From Gammaproteobacteria bacterium (GTDB taxonomy: Bacteria > Pseudomonadota > Gammaproteobacteria > Pseudomonadales > Halieaceae), in the NCBI GenBank assembly GCA_030427485.1, contig JAUICG010000032.1:1-49247 (forward strand): 49,247 nucleotides of DNA. The letters are read 5' to 3'. The notes beneath the pieces are model-generated. The model was not told the DNA's origin and ran no database searches. It was given only the letters and a program-made list of their open reading frames with translations. Of the stretch, positions 32,944 to 43,400 are shown in pieces; the stretch's first letter is position 1; every line of letters starts with the position of its first letter. The position numbers and the translations under genes are program-made.

Positions 32944-33081
32944 TCGACGATAACGCCGGGCGGCAGTATTCGCTGCAGATCTGCGAGACAGTCCAACGCT
33001 TCCTGCTTTGATAGCGACAATCCGGGAAACAGGTCAAGCGGCGCAAGACCGCTGCCGGGCCCCGGGGTTGACGTCTCCGAC

Positions 33082-34959
33082 CTATCCTGTTGGCGCTATC
33101 CAGATCGCCGAACTGACAGCGCGCTCCTGTATCGCCGTCGGTTCAGGTGCCTCGACGGACATCGCTTTTGCATCGTAGGTACTGTATCTCGGCGTCGGGA
33201 TTTCGATCGCCCTGGCGTAGTACAAGGCCTCCTGCGATGGATCGTATTCAGGGTCTTTCCATATCACCGTAAGCTCCGGACTGCCTATGGTGTTGCTATA
33301 GGCCGCCTGATCGACATCCACGGTACTGCCGACCGCGGGCAGGCCGGCGCTGCCCCCGGCGCTCATCCGGTTATCGGATGCAGCGACGTCTATGACCTTC
33401 TCCTGACTGCGCCCATCACTATCCACCCACACTTTTATGATCTGCAGGCGGTCGAGATTGGCCCCTATTGGGTCGCGGCTTGCAACCACGACAAACGTTG
33501 GAGAGCCATCCTCCGCCGCCGTGAGCGTCCCCCCCATGGGCACGCCGCCGGCGTAGGCCGCGGCCAACCAGCCTGGCTCCAGTTGCAGTTGCGAGTAACC
33601 CCAGCCGGCAAAAAAACGCAGCACAATGCGCGGGCCGGAGGTCGCATAGGTTTCCTTTCGCTGCATCGCACGGAAGATCGCTTCGCGGGTGTTCTCTTCG
33701 GCCCACACCGCCACCAGCCCCGCTGCACCGTAGGCCTTCATCGGGGCGATGCGGTCGCTGACGAAGGCCTGACCCGAGCGCTGGGCGGGCGTGCCATCGA
33801 GCAGCGGCAGTTTGCCGTGGTAGTTGTCTTCCTCTACCGGGGAGCTTGCGTTGTGGCTGTCACTGCTGCCGATCACACCGAAGCGGTAGGGGTTGAACTG
33901 CTCGCTGTGGGCGAACTCCAGCCCGGTCCGCAATGCATCCCGGGCGTAGCTTCCCCGGGGCTGGCTGGGTTCGCCCCTGGTCGACATGATCGTGTCCATT
34001 ATCTCGAAGCCGGCAAACGGGTCCTTTGGGGACAGTTGCGGGTGTGTCTCCGAACTGCCCTTGATCTGGAATATCTCCGTGAGCGGTTCATTGCGGTTGC
34101 GCATCGCGGCATAATCGGCCGTGAGGGGCTCTCCGTCGAACGTACGATCGCTGTACATCAGGCCGCCACTGACGTTGCCGTTGTGCGGGATCGCCAGCAC
34201 ACTCATGCCGGCGGCCCGCTGTTTGTCCAGAGCCCGCCACAGGTCTTCGGGATTCTCCGAGTCGCGCGAGGAGAACGGAAAATCGGGCACATTCGTGCTC
34301 TCGTAGATCACGTTGCGGTGCAGGTTGCGCTCATTCGGCATCGAACTCCACTCGTAGGCGATAAACGTGGTGAAATGGCCGGGGTGGTTGTGCCGCTCGG
34401 CGGCGTCCACGATCTCCTGCCACGCGCTCTCTGACACACCCCGCAGATCGTCGCGCCCGAACGTTTCCTCGCGTGTTTCGGCCGATGCCATCTGCGTAAA
34501 TATCCGGTAGAGGTAGTAGGCGGAGTACTTCAGTGCACTGCCCTCTTTGAGGAGTGCGATCGCCTGTTGGTCGAGTGCATCCCTGTCCTCACCCGCCAGG
34601 TAGCGGGGCACGCCGAGGTACTCCACATGGTCCGTCACCGCACCGAAATCCAGTGGTGTGTGCGCGCGAATCGGATAGCCGAAGGCATGCTGGATGGTGC
34701 CTCCCTTCATGTAGGTGTAGGCGTCATCGGGCATCGCGCGCGTGCCCACCGTAAATGCGTCGTACGAGAGCGCCGTGTGCACGTGGAGGTCGCCCCAGAG
34801 CAGGTTGCGATCCGGGTTGTATTCGATCGCGGCACGCTCGGGTACGGCCGCATCGACCTTGCCGTTGACGGCGGCCGAAAGGGTAGCGTCTTCGAACTTG
34901 CTGCACGCCACGCTGACCAGCATGGCAACGAGAACGAACAGTCTTGAAAGTATGCTCAT
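33082..34959 (-). CDS. DUF3604 lipoprotein, PHP-like fold (copy 2)
   Basis: The protein has 625 residues from the ATG at 34959 (GTG at 34974 is in frame). The N-terminus MSILSRLFVLVAMLVSVACS fits a lipoprotein signal with Cys19, though -3 is Ser rather than Leu. Motifs: GDLHVHTALSYDAF (H59, H61), FGAVTDHVEYLG, FIAYEWSSMPNERNLHRNV, LAIPHNGNVSGG, GVIGSSDSHN, then SSPVEEDNYHGKLPLLDG. It should be anchored in the outer or inner membrane facing the periplasm. It is the third gene of the TBDR operon, 106 bases after copy 3, and convergent with copy 1. Confidence 0.9.
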   Translation of the reverse strand: MSILSRLFVLVAMLVSVACSKFEDATLSAAVNGKVDAAVPERAAIEYNPDRNLLWGDLHVHTALSYDAFTVGTRAMPDDAYTYMKGGTIQHAFGYPIRAHTPLDFGAVTDHVEYLGVPRYLAGEDRDALDQQAIALLKEGSALKYSAYYLYRIFTQMASAETREETFGRDDLRGVSESAWQEIVDAAERHNHPGHFTTFIAYEWSSMPNERNLHRNVIYESTNVPDFPFSSRDSENPEDLWRALDKQRAAGMSVLAIPHNGNVSGGLMYSDRTFDGEPLTADYAAMRNRNEPLTEIFQIKGSSETHPQLSPKDPFAGFEIMDTIMSTRGEPSQPRGSYARDALRTGLEFAHSEQFNPYRFGVIGSSDSHNASSPVEEDNYHGKLPLLDGTPAQRSGQAFVSDRIAPMKAYGAAGLVAVWAEENTREAIFRAMQRKETYATSGPRIVLRFFAGWGYSQLQLEPGWLAAAYAGGVPMGGTLTAAEDGSPTFVVVASRDPIGANLDRLQIIKVWVDSDGRSQEKVIDVAASDNRMSAGGSAGLPAVGSTVDVDQAAYSNTIGSPELTVIWKDPEYDPSQEALYYARAIEIPTPRYSTYDAKAMSVEAPEPTAIQERAVSSAIWIAPTG

Positions 34960-35065
34960 ATTATCTGCGTCCACTCACATTGGTATGTCGGCACGCCACA
35001 CCAGGCCGGCGTTGCAGCGCCCCATCGCTTATATCATTAGCTTCCCGTGTCGATTGTACGGCTTT

Positions 35066-36961
35066 CTACTCCTGCGGATTCGATGCATCTGCGCCAGCCA
35101 CTGGCCCGGGCCTGTACCAGATCGCCGATGTCACCGCACGTTCCTGCAGTGAAGCCGGTTCAGGCGCCTCTATACCGAGCGTCTTTGCATCGTAGGTACT
35201 CCACCGGGGCGTCGGTATCTCAATGACACGCGCGTAGTAGAAAGCCTCCTGTTCGGGGTTGAACTCGGGGTCGGACCACACCACCGACAACTGTTCCTCC
35301 CCTATCGTGTTCGAATAGCTGGCCGTGGCCACATCCACCGTGTTGCCCACAGGCGGAACCTTGTTGTCAGGTCCGGGCGAACGATCGCCGGACCACGCTA
35401 CATCGAAGACCTTTTCCTGTGCTTTGCCGTCAGCCGCCAGCCAGCCTTTTACAATCTGTATCCGGTCAAGATTACCGCCGGCAGGATCACGCATCGCCCA
35501 GACTACAAAGGTGGGCGCCCCGTTCCCCGCCGGCAGTTCGCCCCCCATGGGTACGCCGGACGCCCGGGCCGCAGCCACCCAATCGTCCTGTTGCAGCAGT
35601 CCGGCTTCGTAGTTCCAGCCGCCGAAGAAACGCACCTGCATACGCGGCCCCGAGGTGGCGTAGGTCTCCTTGCGCAGCATGGCATCGAACAGGGCGGCGC
35701 GGGTATTTTCCTCGGCCCATACCGCCGCGAGCCCGGCGGCACCCCAGACGGTACCGCCCGGCATGCGCTGCGGCAGGTAGGAGTTGGTGCGCAGGCGGGT
35801 AGCGGCGCTGCCGTCAAGCAACGGCAATTTGCCATGGTAGTTGTCCTCCTCCACCGGAGAACTGGCGTTATGGCCGTCGGAACTGCCGATCACGCCGAAC
35901 CGGTACGGGTTGAATCCCTCGGCGTGGGACATCTCGATACCGGTCCGTAATGCGTCCCTGATGTAGCTGCCTTTCGGCTTCGACAGGCCGCCCTCCTGCG
36001 CGAGTTTTTCATCGACCAGTTCAAATCCGGCAAATTCATCCTCCGGAGACAGCGACGGGTGAACTTCGGAAGACCCCTTGACCTGGAAGATTTCGCTGAT
36101 CGGCTCGTTCCGCATCCGTGTCGCTGCATAGCGCGCATTCATCGGCGAGCCGTCAAACATCACAGCGTCGTACATTTTGCCGTCGCTTGCATTGCCGTTG
36201 TGGGGTATCGCGAATACCTGCATTCCCTGCTGCCGCTGGCGCTCCAGTTCCGCCCACAGGTCGCGGGGATCATTTGAATTCAGGGAACTGTAGGGTATCG
36301 CCGGAACATTCGTGTCGCGGTATACCACGTTCCTGTGCAGGTTGCGTTTTTCCGGCGCGGAGCTCCATTCGTAGGCGACAAATGTGGTGAATTCTCCCGG
36401 AATGTTGTGGCGTTCGGCTGCGGCGATCGTGTCTGCCCAGGCGGCACGCGTAAATTCCTCCCATCCCTGCACGCCCACATCCTTGATATGAAAACCAAAC
36501 GTGGTGCGTAAAAAGGCTATCGTATTTGCCAGCTTGCCGTCGTGACGCATGCGCTCGCTATAACTGCGCACGCTCAATGGCACCTCGGGCTCCGTCGCCC
36601 GCAGCAGCCCAAGATACTCCGAATGGTCGGTCACCGCGGCAAAGTCCAGCGGGCGCTTCATCCGGATACCGTAGCCGCCGGCGTGCTCTATTTCACCGCC
36701 GCGGGTGAACGTGTAGGCATCGTCGGGGGTGGCCCGCACACCCATGGTCCACGCATCCGTCGAGTAGCTGGTGTGGATGTGCAGGTCACCCCAATAAAGG
36801 TTTCCTTGTGGGTTTCGTCCAGTCCTCGGCTTCTCCGGGATAGGCCTCGCGGAATCAGTATTGAACGCCGGGTATAAACTCGGGTCTTCGACCGGGCTGC
36901 AGCCGTTGAGGCTGATAAAACCCAGACAGAGGCACAGGATACGCAGGTTGTTGGTCAGCAT
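35066..36961 (-). CDS. DUF3604 lipoprotein, PHP-like fold (copy 3)
   Basis: The protein has 631 residues with a clean lipobox L18-N-G-C21. Motifs: GDLHIHTSYSTDAW, FAAVTDHSEYLG, FVAYEWSSAPEKRNLHRNV, FAIPHNGNASDG, GVIGSSDGHN, SSPVEEDNYHGKLPLLDG. It shares long stretches with copy 2, so the pair arose by tandem duplication, while copy 1 is more distant. It lies 101 bases after the TBDR gene on the same strand, so the receptor and both lipoproteins form one unit. Ligand and reaction are unknown; family members are usually secreted or lipid-anchored. Confidence 0.91.
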   Translation of the reverse strand: MLTNNLRILCLCLGFISLNGCSPVEDPSLYPAFNTDSARPIPEKPRTGRNPQGNLYWGDLHIHTSYSTDAWTMGVRATPDDAYTFTRGGEIEHAGGYGIRMKRPLDFAAVTDHSEYLGLLRATEPEVPLSVRSYSERMRHDGKLANTIAFLRTTFGFHIKDVGVQGWEEFTRAAWADTIAAAERHNIPGEFTTFVAYEWSSAPEKRNLHRNVVYRDTNVPAIPYSSLNSNDPRDLWAELERQRQQGMQVFAIPHNGNASDGKMYDAVMFDGSPMNARYAATRMRNEPISEIFQVKGSSEVHPSLSPEDEFAGFELVDEKLAQEGGLSKPKGSYIRDALRTGIEMSHAEGFNPYRFGVIGSSDGHNASSPVEEDNYHGKLPLLDGSAATRLRTNSYLPQRMPGGTVWGAAGLAAVWAEENTRAALFDAMLRKETYATSGPRMQVRFFGGWNYEAGLLQQDDWVAAARASGVPMGGELPAGNGAPTFVVWAMRDPAGGNLDRIQIVKGWLAADGKAQEKVFDVAWSGDRSPGPDNKVPPVGNTVDVATASYSNTIGEEQLSVVWSDPEFNPEQEAFYYARVIEIPTPRWSTYDAKTLGIEAPEPASLQERAVTSAIWYRPGPVAGADASNPQE

Positions 36962-37062
36962 TGCTTCGCCTTCAGCTACGCTGGCGGCCGCGTAACCGGC
37001 TCGCCAAATATCGCGGAGAAAACAGCCGGCGAGCCGGCACTGATCGGTCTGGACACCGGCCG

Positions 37063-39507
37063 CTACCAGGAATAGTAGACCTCGACGCCATACGTTCGCT
37101 GCTTGCCGGGAACCAGTGCGACGGAACCCACACCCGAAATACTCGCTATCCCGGTACCGAAGTACTCCTCGTCCGTAAAGTTATCGACATAGCCTGCAAT
37201 TTCAAGCCCCTGGACATAATCGGGCTGGAACGCGAGTCGAAATTTCCACACGTTGTACGAGTCAAGGTAGGCCTCGTTGGCAGCGGCCGCCCCGGCATCG
37301 AGCCCTATGAACTGCGAGCTCGTATAGTAGTAATGCAGCCGCGGAACGATCGATCCGATGCCGGTCACCCAATCGTATTGCGCGGTTGCGGTGTAGGTGT
37401 GCTCGGGCGTATACGCGAAGTCTTCGTGACTGCGATCGATCGGTTGCACGGAGCCGTCCGCCTGGGGAGCGATGTCCATGAACTCGTCATACCTGGCATC
37501 GATATAACTGGCCGTTGCCGCGAACAGGAGTCCGTCCACGGGCATGATCGTGAACTCGAGCTCCGCTCCCCTTATCGTTGCCTTACCCGCGTTATCCGTA
37601 CCGTTCTGGGTGACAGGCGGCAGCGAGGGATCTTCTCTCGGAAACGTTCTGGTCACCGTTATCTGAATGTCGTCGTACTCGGAATAATAGAATGCGCCAT
37701 TCAGGCGGGCGCGCTGATCCCATAGTTCCAGTTTGTAGCCGAGTTCATACGTCCACAGGTTCTCGGGATCGAAGGCGAGGAACTCCGCGCCGAAAGGCGA
37801 GAAGCCGCCCGCCTTGAACCCACCGCTGGCGCTGGCGTACATCATGCCCCCGTCAAACAGGTCACCTCGCCAGGCGTCCGGGGTAAACATCGTCAAGGTC
37901 ACAGACGGAGTGAATTGAGTCCAGTTGTCGTCGTCACCCGGATTGGGGTTTTCCGGATCCGGGATCACCTGGTGGATATAGTTCGCCAGGGCATTGAACT
38001 CCTCCCTGCTGACGACGTTTCCGACCGGAAACTGCTCGGCGGCGATATAGTTGGTCTGCTCCGCCTTCTTCTCCTCATAGGTATACCGCCCCCCGAGAGT
38101 GAGCTGCCACATGTCCGAGAGCGATAAAATACCCTGCCCGAAAATCGCCGCGGAGGTGTTTTCAAACTCGCGCAGGGTCGCTTCCCGGAAGCTGACGGAT
38201 GTTGGCAGCAGGCTCACCGAGCCATCTGCCCGCGTCGTCCCGAGAAACCCGCCGGGACCGAGCATCTGGCCGAACGGGGAATCATCGATCTTTTCGTAGG
38301 AGTAGAACGCTCCGAGTGTATAGGTGACAAAGTCGTCAAACGCGTCACCGAGTAACTGGAATTCCTGCGAAACGAAAGTCCGGCTTTCATCGTCGGCATC
38401 GATACCGTTCGCGTTCAGTTGCCTGCCCGGCTCCCATTGATTGCCCAGCGTCAATAAGTCGGTCGCGTCGATGTCATTGCTGACCGTATCGATATTCTCC
38501 TGGTACAAGTACCCGGAAATGCTTTTTACCGTGAAGGGCTCCAAATCCCAGGCCAGCGTCAAGCCGGAGAGATAATTGGTGATTTTGTAGCGCAGCGGCG
38601 TGTGGTCAAAGATCACCTTCTCGTTATCGACCAGGTCCGTACTTTGCTGGCAGAGCTCGGCGTAAGGCGTCGCATTGCCCGGCGCAGTAAAACGCTGGAG
38701 TGCCGCGGCGGGGTTTGACTGAATACAGTTCGCGGGAAAGGTATTTTCATCAACCTCGCCATAGAACAACATCAGGTCGCCAACGAAGATTTCGTCTGTT
38801 TCATAGCGCATCTGGCCGAGGATCGAGTACCGGTCTACATTGCCGTACCCCTCGCCGGTGACCGCATCCTTCCGGTACCCGTCTTCATCCTGGTAGTCCA
38901 CCTGGATACCACCGAACAGCCCATCCTCGTACAGCGGCCCGCTCACACCGCCGCGAAGATTGGTTCTTCCCAGGTCACCGACGTTGGCGCTGGCGAACCC
39001 CTGGAACTCGTCGCCCGGCTTTTTGGTGGTGAGCAGTATCGCGCCCCCTGCCGTGTTTTTGCCAAACAGCGTGCCCTGCGGCCCCCGCAGCACCTGTACC
39101 GACTCCATGTTCAGTACGTCGACCAGTTGCGCATCATTGCGCGCTATATAGATCGAATCGACATACACACCCACGCCGGCCTCAGCGGCCACCCCTGATA
39201 CGCGGGTGCCCACCCCCCGGATATTCAGGTCGGCGGTTTTGCGCCCCTCGCGCCGCGACAGGCCGGGGACGTTCCGGGTCAGGTCGCCAACGTTATCGAT
39301 CTGGGCCGCGCGCAGTGTGTCGTTGTTGAATGCAGATACCGCGATGGGGGTATCCTGAAGCGTTTCCTCGCGCTTTCGCGCGGTGACCACCACTTCTTCC
39401 AGCGCCATCTGGGCGTACGCGGGACCAGGCAAGGCAGTATCCACAGCCACGATGGCGGCCATTGCGAGGAGATTCTTCGACGCAGCTTTCCGATAACGTA
39501 CATGCAT
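37063..39507 (-). CDS. TonB-dependent receptor of the DUF3604 locus
   Basis: The protein has 814 residues from the ATG at 39507, chosen for GGAGGT nine bases upstream. A signal peptide (AAIVAVDTALPGPAYA) is followed by LEEVVVTARKREETLQDTP, plug motifs GVGTRVSG and VQVLRGPQGTLFGKNTAGGA, and a barrel ending in TYGVEVYYSW. It should move a large or hydrophobic ligand through the outer membrane, with TonB supplied from elsewhere. The divergent TetR gene and the 19-bp palindrome on its promoter make it the lead gene of a controlled operon. Confidence 0.93.
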   Translation of the reverse strand: MHVRYRKAASKNLLAMAAIVAVDTALPGPAYAQMALEEVVVTARKREETLQDTPIAVSAFNNDTLRAAQIDNVGDLTRNVPGLSRREGRKTADLNIRGVGTRVSGVAAEAGVGVYVDSIYIARNDAQLVDVLNMESVQVLRGPQGTLFGKNTAGGAILLTTKKPGDEFQGFASANVGDLGRTNLRGGVSGPLYEDGLFGGIQVDYQDEDGYRKDAVTGEGYGNVDRYSILGQMRYETDEIFVGDLMLFYGEVDENTFPANCIQSNPAAALQRFTAPGNATPYAELCQQSTDLVDNEKVIFDHTPLRYKITNYLSGLTLAWDLEPFTVKSISGYLYQENIDTVSNDIDATDLLTLGNQWEPGRQLNANGIDADDESRTFVSQEFQLLGDAFDDFVTYTLGAFYSYEKIDDSPFGQMLGPGGFLGTTRADGSVSLLPTSVSFREATLREFENTSAAIFGQGILSLSDMWQLTLGGRYTYEEKKAEQTNYIAAEQFPVGNVVSREEFNALANYIHQVIPDPENPNPGDDDNWTQFTPSVTLTMFTPDAWRGDLFDGGMMYASASGGFKAGGFSPFGAEFLAFDPENLWTYELGYKLELWDQRARLNGAFYYSEYDDIQITVTRTFPREDPSLPPVTQNGTDNAGKATIRGAELEFTIMPVDGLLFAATASYIDARYDEFMDIAPQADGSVQPIDRSHEDFAYTPEHTYTATAQYDWVTGIGSIVPRLHYYYTSSQFIGLDAGAAAANEAYLDSYNVWKFRLAFQPDYVQGLEIAGYVDNFTDEEYFGTGIASISGVGSVALVPGKQRTYGVEVYYSW

Positions 39508-39647
39508 TTGGTTTAACCTCCGTGGATCTGTTCTTTTGATGTCAATCCGCACACCATCCCGCTACACCGTGTCGCGCGATTACTTGCGCAACCGGCCAAC
39601 CCGCACGAACCGGCAATTGCTGCATAACGGAAGCGGGACAGTAATTT

Positions 39648-39681
39648 ACACATTATCATAATGTGTTAAACTGTTTGTCAA
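39648..39681 (-). promoter_or_regulatory. TBDR promoter with a 19-bp TetR operator
   Basis: ACACATTAT-C-ATAATGTGT (39648-39666) is a perfect 9-bp inverted repeat. On the minus strand TTGACA (39681-39676), 18 bases and GATAAT (39657-39652) form a near-consensus promoter whose -10 lies inside the palindrome, so binding would shut the operon off. The TetR gene at 39801 is the natural binder. Confidence 0.7.
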
Positions 39682-39698
39682 TACGCGAAACAGCGGTC

Positions 39699-39720
39699 GG
39701 GTGTTACTGTTGTGACACCC
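39699..39720. repeat. Second inverted repeat in the TBDR-TetR intergenic region
   Basis: GGGTGT (39699-39704) and ACACCC (39715-39720) form a 6-bp inverted repeat with a 10-base spacer. It could be a weaker secondary operator or a TetR-gene leader hairpin; it does not share sequence with the 19-bp palindrome. Confidence 0.3.
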
Positions 39721-39800
39721 TCAACTTTATGAAAGTATTGAAAAAAATTACGATATGACCGACTTTTGGACGGTCCGGAAACTTATACCAGCAGGCAGAT

Positions 39801-40406
39801 ATGAATCAAACCGTCACGCAACTACGAGGCCGTCTCTGGTCGGGAAACCGACCGGCGAACGAAATCGAGGCGCGCAAGAGAATCATTGATGCGTTTCTCG
39901 AGCTGGCGCAGGGGCAGGGATACGAAAAGGTCAGCATGTCCGGCGTGGCGAGCGCAGCGGGCATTACACGCCCCACGCTGTACAAGTATTTCAACAACAT
40001 CTCGGATCTGTACTTCGCCTCCGTCCAAAGTGTGTTCGAGGCAAGTGCGATGAAGCTGACTGAACAACTCGAGCGATATGAAAGCCTGGAGAGCCAACTC
40101 ACCCAATCCCTGTTGATGCTCAATGCTGAATCCTCAAAAGATGAGCTCTACGCGAATTTTCTCCGAGGCATCATCACGTCTGAAATGGTACGGCAACTGC
40201 CGCTCGAAGACCGCGAACAAGCCCAGATACCCCTGCTCGCCATTGCGCTCGAGCCCATTTTCGCCAAACATCCCGCGGCCCGCAGAAAGCGCGCGGAAAT
40301 TTCCGCACTCTATGCGCGCCTGGCGATCTCTGTGCTGTTTGTCCCCTTCGCGGACGAAGCCTCGATCAGGAAACTGGTCAGGATGCTTCTCAAGGGTATT
40401 GAGTAG
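39801..40406 (+). CDS. TetR/AcrR regulator of the TBDR-DUF3604 operon
   Basis: The protein has 201 residues. The HTH reads VSMSGVASAAGITRPTLYKYF, then NNISDLYFASV, as in AefR/AcrR-like TetR proteins. It is divergent from the TBDR gene, with its palindrome between. Its stop overlaps the 3' end of the convergent RND gene by 17 bases (40390-40406), so antisense interference between the two transcripts is possible. The ligand is unknown. Confidence 0.9.
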   Translation: MNQTVTQLRGRLWSGNRPANEIEARKRIIDAFLELAQGQGYEKVSMSGVASAAGITRPTLYKYFNNISDLYFASVQSVFEASAMKLTEQLERYESLESQLTQSLLMLNAESSKDELYANFLRGIITSEMVRQLPLEDREQAQIPLLAIALEPIFAKHPAARRKRAEISALYARLAISVLFVPFADEASIRKLVRMLLKGIE

Positions 40407-43400
40407 GTGCAGGTGGGGCAGAATTCGATATCGGAGTGTCCGGGACCGAAACCTCCCGCCGATCAGCGATGTAGGTGTACACCACCGGCAGGATAAACAG
40501 CGTAAACAAGGTCCCGATCGCCATCCCCGACACGATTACCAGGCCGATGTGGTAGCGGCTGACGGCGCCTGGCCCCGACGCGATCAGCAGCGGGATCACG
40601 GCCATCACAATCGCCGCCGTGGTCATCAGGATCGGCCGCAAACGCACCGCCGCGGCCTCGATGATCGCCTCGCGAAATTCCACGCCCTGCTCCTGCAGGC
40701 GGCGCGCGAAGTCCACCATCAGGATGCCGTGCTTGCTGATCAGGCCGACCAGCGTGATCAGGCCCACCTGGCTGAACAGGCTCAGCGTGGCGAAATCCAG
40801 GCACAGGAAGATCAGCGCGCCGCTCAGCGACATCGGCACGGTCACCAGTACCACCAAAGGGTCGCGCAGGCTCTCGAACTGCGCGACCAGGAACAGGTAG
40901 ATCGTCAGCAGCGACAGCAACAGCGCGATGAGCAGTGTGTTGCCGGACTGCAGGAAGGTGCGCGCCTGGCCGCTGTAGTCGACGCTGAAGCCGGGCGGCA
41001 GCATCCGCTGCTGCAGTTCCCCGAGATAGTCCAGGGCTTCCTGCATCGACACGCCGGGCATCATCACCAGCGAGATCGTCGCGGCGTTGAGCCCGTTGAA
41101 CTGGCCCAGCGAGCGCGGCTCGGCCTCCAGCCGGGTCTCCACCAGCGCGGACAGCGGGATGCTGTCGCCGCTGGCGCTGCGTACGTAGTAGCGCTCAAGC
41201 CAGGCGCGGTCGATGCGCTGTCCGGGGTTGGCCTGGGGTATCACGTCGTAGCTCTCGCCCTGGTAGCTGAAACGGCTGATATAGCCCTCGCCGAGCATCA
41301 CGGAGAGGGTGGTGGCGATATCCTCCATGTCGATACCGAGTTCGCCCGCCTTGTCGCGGTTGATGTCGACGTGAACCTGCGGCTTGGCGTACTTCAGGTT
41401 GTTGGCGGAGAAAATGAAGTTGCCGCTGTCGCGAATCGCCTGCAGCAGGCGGTCGCTCACTGCGGCCAGCTCGGCGTAGTCGGCGGTGGTCTGGATCGCC
41501 ATCTGGATCGGCATCGAACCCGCCGCGCCGGCCGGGGATAGGTCGACGATAAAGGTGTTGGCCTCGATGCCGGGCACCCTGTTCACCATCTCCTGCACCA
41601 CGTTGCGCAGCTCGATCGCGGTGCGTTCGCGCTCGTCCCAGGGCACGAGTTCCACCGCAATCATCGAGGTGCCGTCGCTGAGTATCCCCTCCAGCCGCAG
41701 CGAGCCGGCGTACTCGGGCAGTTCCTTCAGCACCTCGTCCAGCCGGGCGCCGCTTTCGGTGACGAACTCCTCGCTCAGGTGGCCGGGAATCGAGAACGCG
41801 GTGTGCACGTAGCCCGGGTCTTCGAGCGGGACGATTTCCTGGTCGGAGAGCAGGAACAGCGCCGGAATCGTGCCGATTACCACCAGCGCGACCAGCACCC
41901 ACACCGGGCGGTAGCGCATCGCCGAGTGCAGCATCCGTGCGTAGCGGCGGCGCAGCGCGTCGAAGCGCTTGTCCAGCCAGTGCGCGATCGAACTGTCATT
42001 CTCCGGCTGCAACACGCGCGAGCACAACATCGGTGACAGCGTCAGCGCGACGATGCCGGAAATGACGACCGATCCCGCCAGCGTGAACACAAACTCCGAG
42101 ATCAGTTTGCCGCTCAGGCCCTGCATGAAACTCACCGGCAGGAACACGGCGACGAGGGTCAGGCTCATGCTGATCACCGGGCCGATCACCTCACGCGCGC
42201 CGTCGAGCGCGGCCTGCATCGGCGCCATGCCCTCTTCGATGTGCCGATGGATGTTCTCCACCACGACGATCGTGTCGTCGACCACCAGCCCGATCGCGAT
42301 GACCAGCGCCAGCATCGTGAACAGGTTGAGCGAGTAGCCCATCCACCACATGATCAGGAAGGTGCCGATCAGCGACAGCGGGATACTGATCAGCATGATC
42401 AGCACCGAGCGCGGGTTGCCGAAGAACAGCAGCGTGATCAGTGCGACGATTACCAGGGCCTCGAACAGGGTGCCGGTGACCTCGAACAGCGCGTTCTCCA
42501 CGTACTTGCCGTGATCGGAAAAGACATCGGCAGTCATCGTGGGGGGCAGTTTCTCCTGCAATTCTTCCAGGCCCTTGCGGACATTGCGGCTGAGGGCCAG
42601 CGGGTTGGAATCCGGCGCCATCGAAATGCCCACCAGCAGGCCCTGTTCGCCATCGACGAAGCCGTTCTTGCGCTCTGGCGCCGAGGCCAGCTCTACCGTC
42701 GCCACGTCGCGAACGCGCACCACCGCGCCGTCGCTTTCGCGTATCACGATGCTGGCGAATGCGTCTGCGGAACTGATGTCGGTGGTGGCGCGCACCGGCT
42801 GCACCACCAGGGTATCGCGCAGTTCGCCTGCCTCGCTAGTGAAGTTGTTGTTGCGCACGGCCGCCTGCAGTTCGGCGGCGGTGACATCCTGTGCCGCCAT
42901 CCGTACCGGGTCGACCCACAGGCGCATCGCGAACGGCCGCTCGCCGAGGATCATCAGGCCGGCGACGCCTTCGCGGGTCAGGATGCTGGGGCGCACCACG
43001 CGATAAAAGTACTCCGTCAGCTGCTCCGGTGTCATCTGCGTGTCCTGCAGCCGTATCCACAGCGGCGGGCTGCTCCCCCAACTCTTGGTGACCACCGGTT
43101 CCAGCGCATTGGGCGGCAGTTCGCCCCGCACCGACGCGACCTTGCCGATGACATCGGTTACGAGCTGGTTCACGTCATAGTCACTCGCGTTGTAGATCGT
43201 GATGGAGGAGTGGCCGTCGCTGCTGGAGGAGGTGTAGTAATCGATGCCCTGGGCGCCGATGATCGCGCGTTGCAGCGGTCCGGTGACGAAACCCTGCACG
43301 ACGTCTGCGGGCGCTCCCGGGTACGCGGTGTCGATATAGATCGAGGCGGGCTTTACGTCGGGGTAGGGGCGCAGGTTCAGATAGCCGAAAGCCACCAGGC

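Noticed and set aside
32944..33081. GC-rich hairpin between convergent DUF3604 genes
   Set aside because: AGCGG/CCGCT with a 7-base loop has no T-run and only five pairs, too weak to call a terminator.
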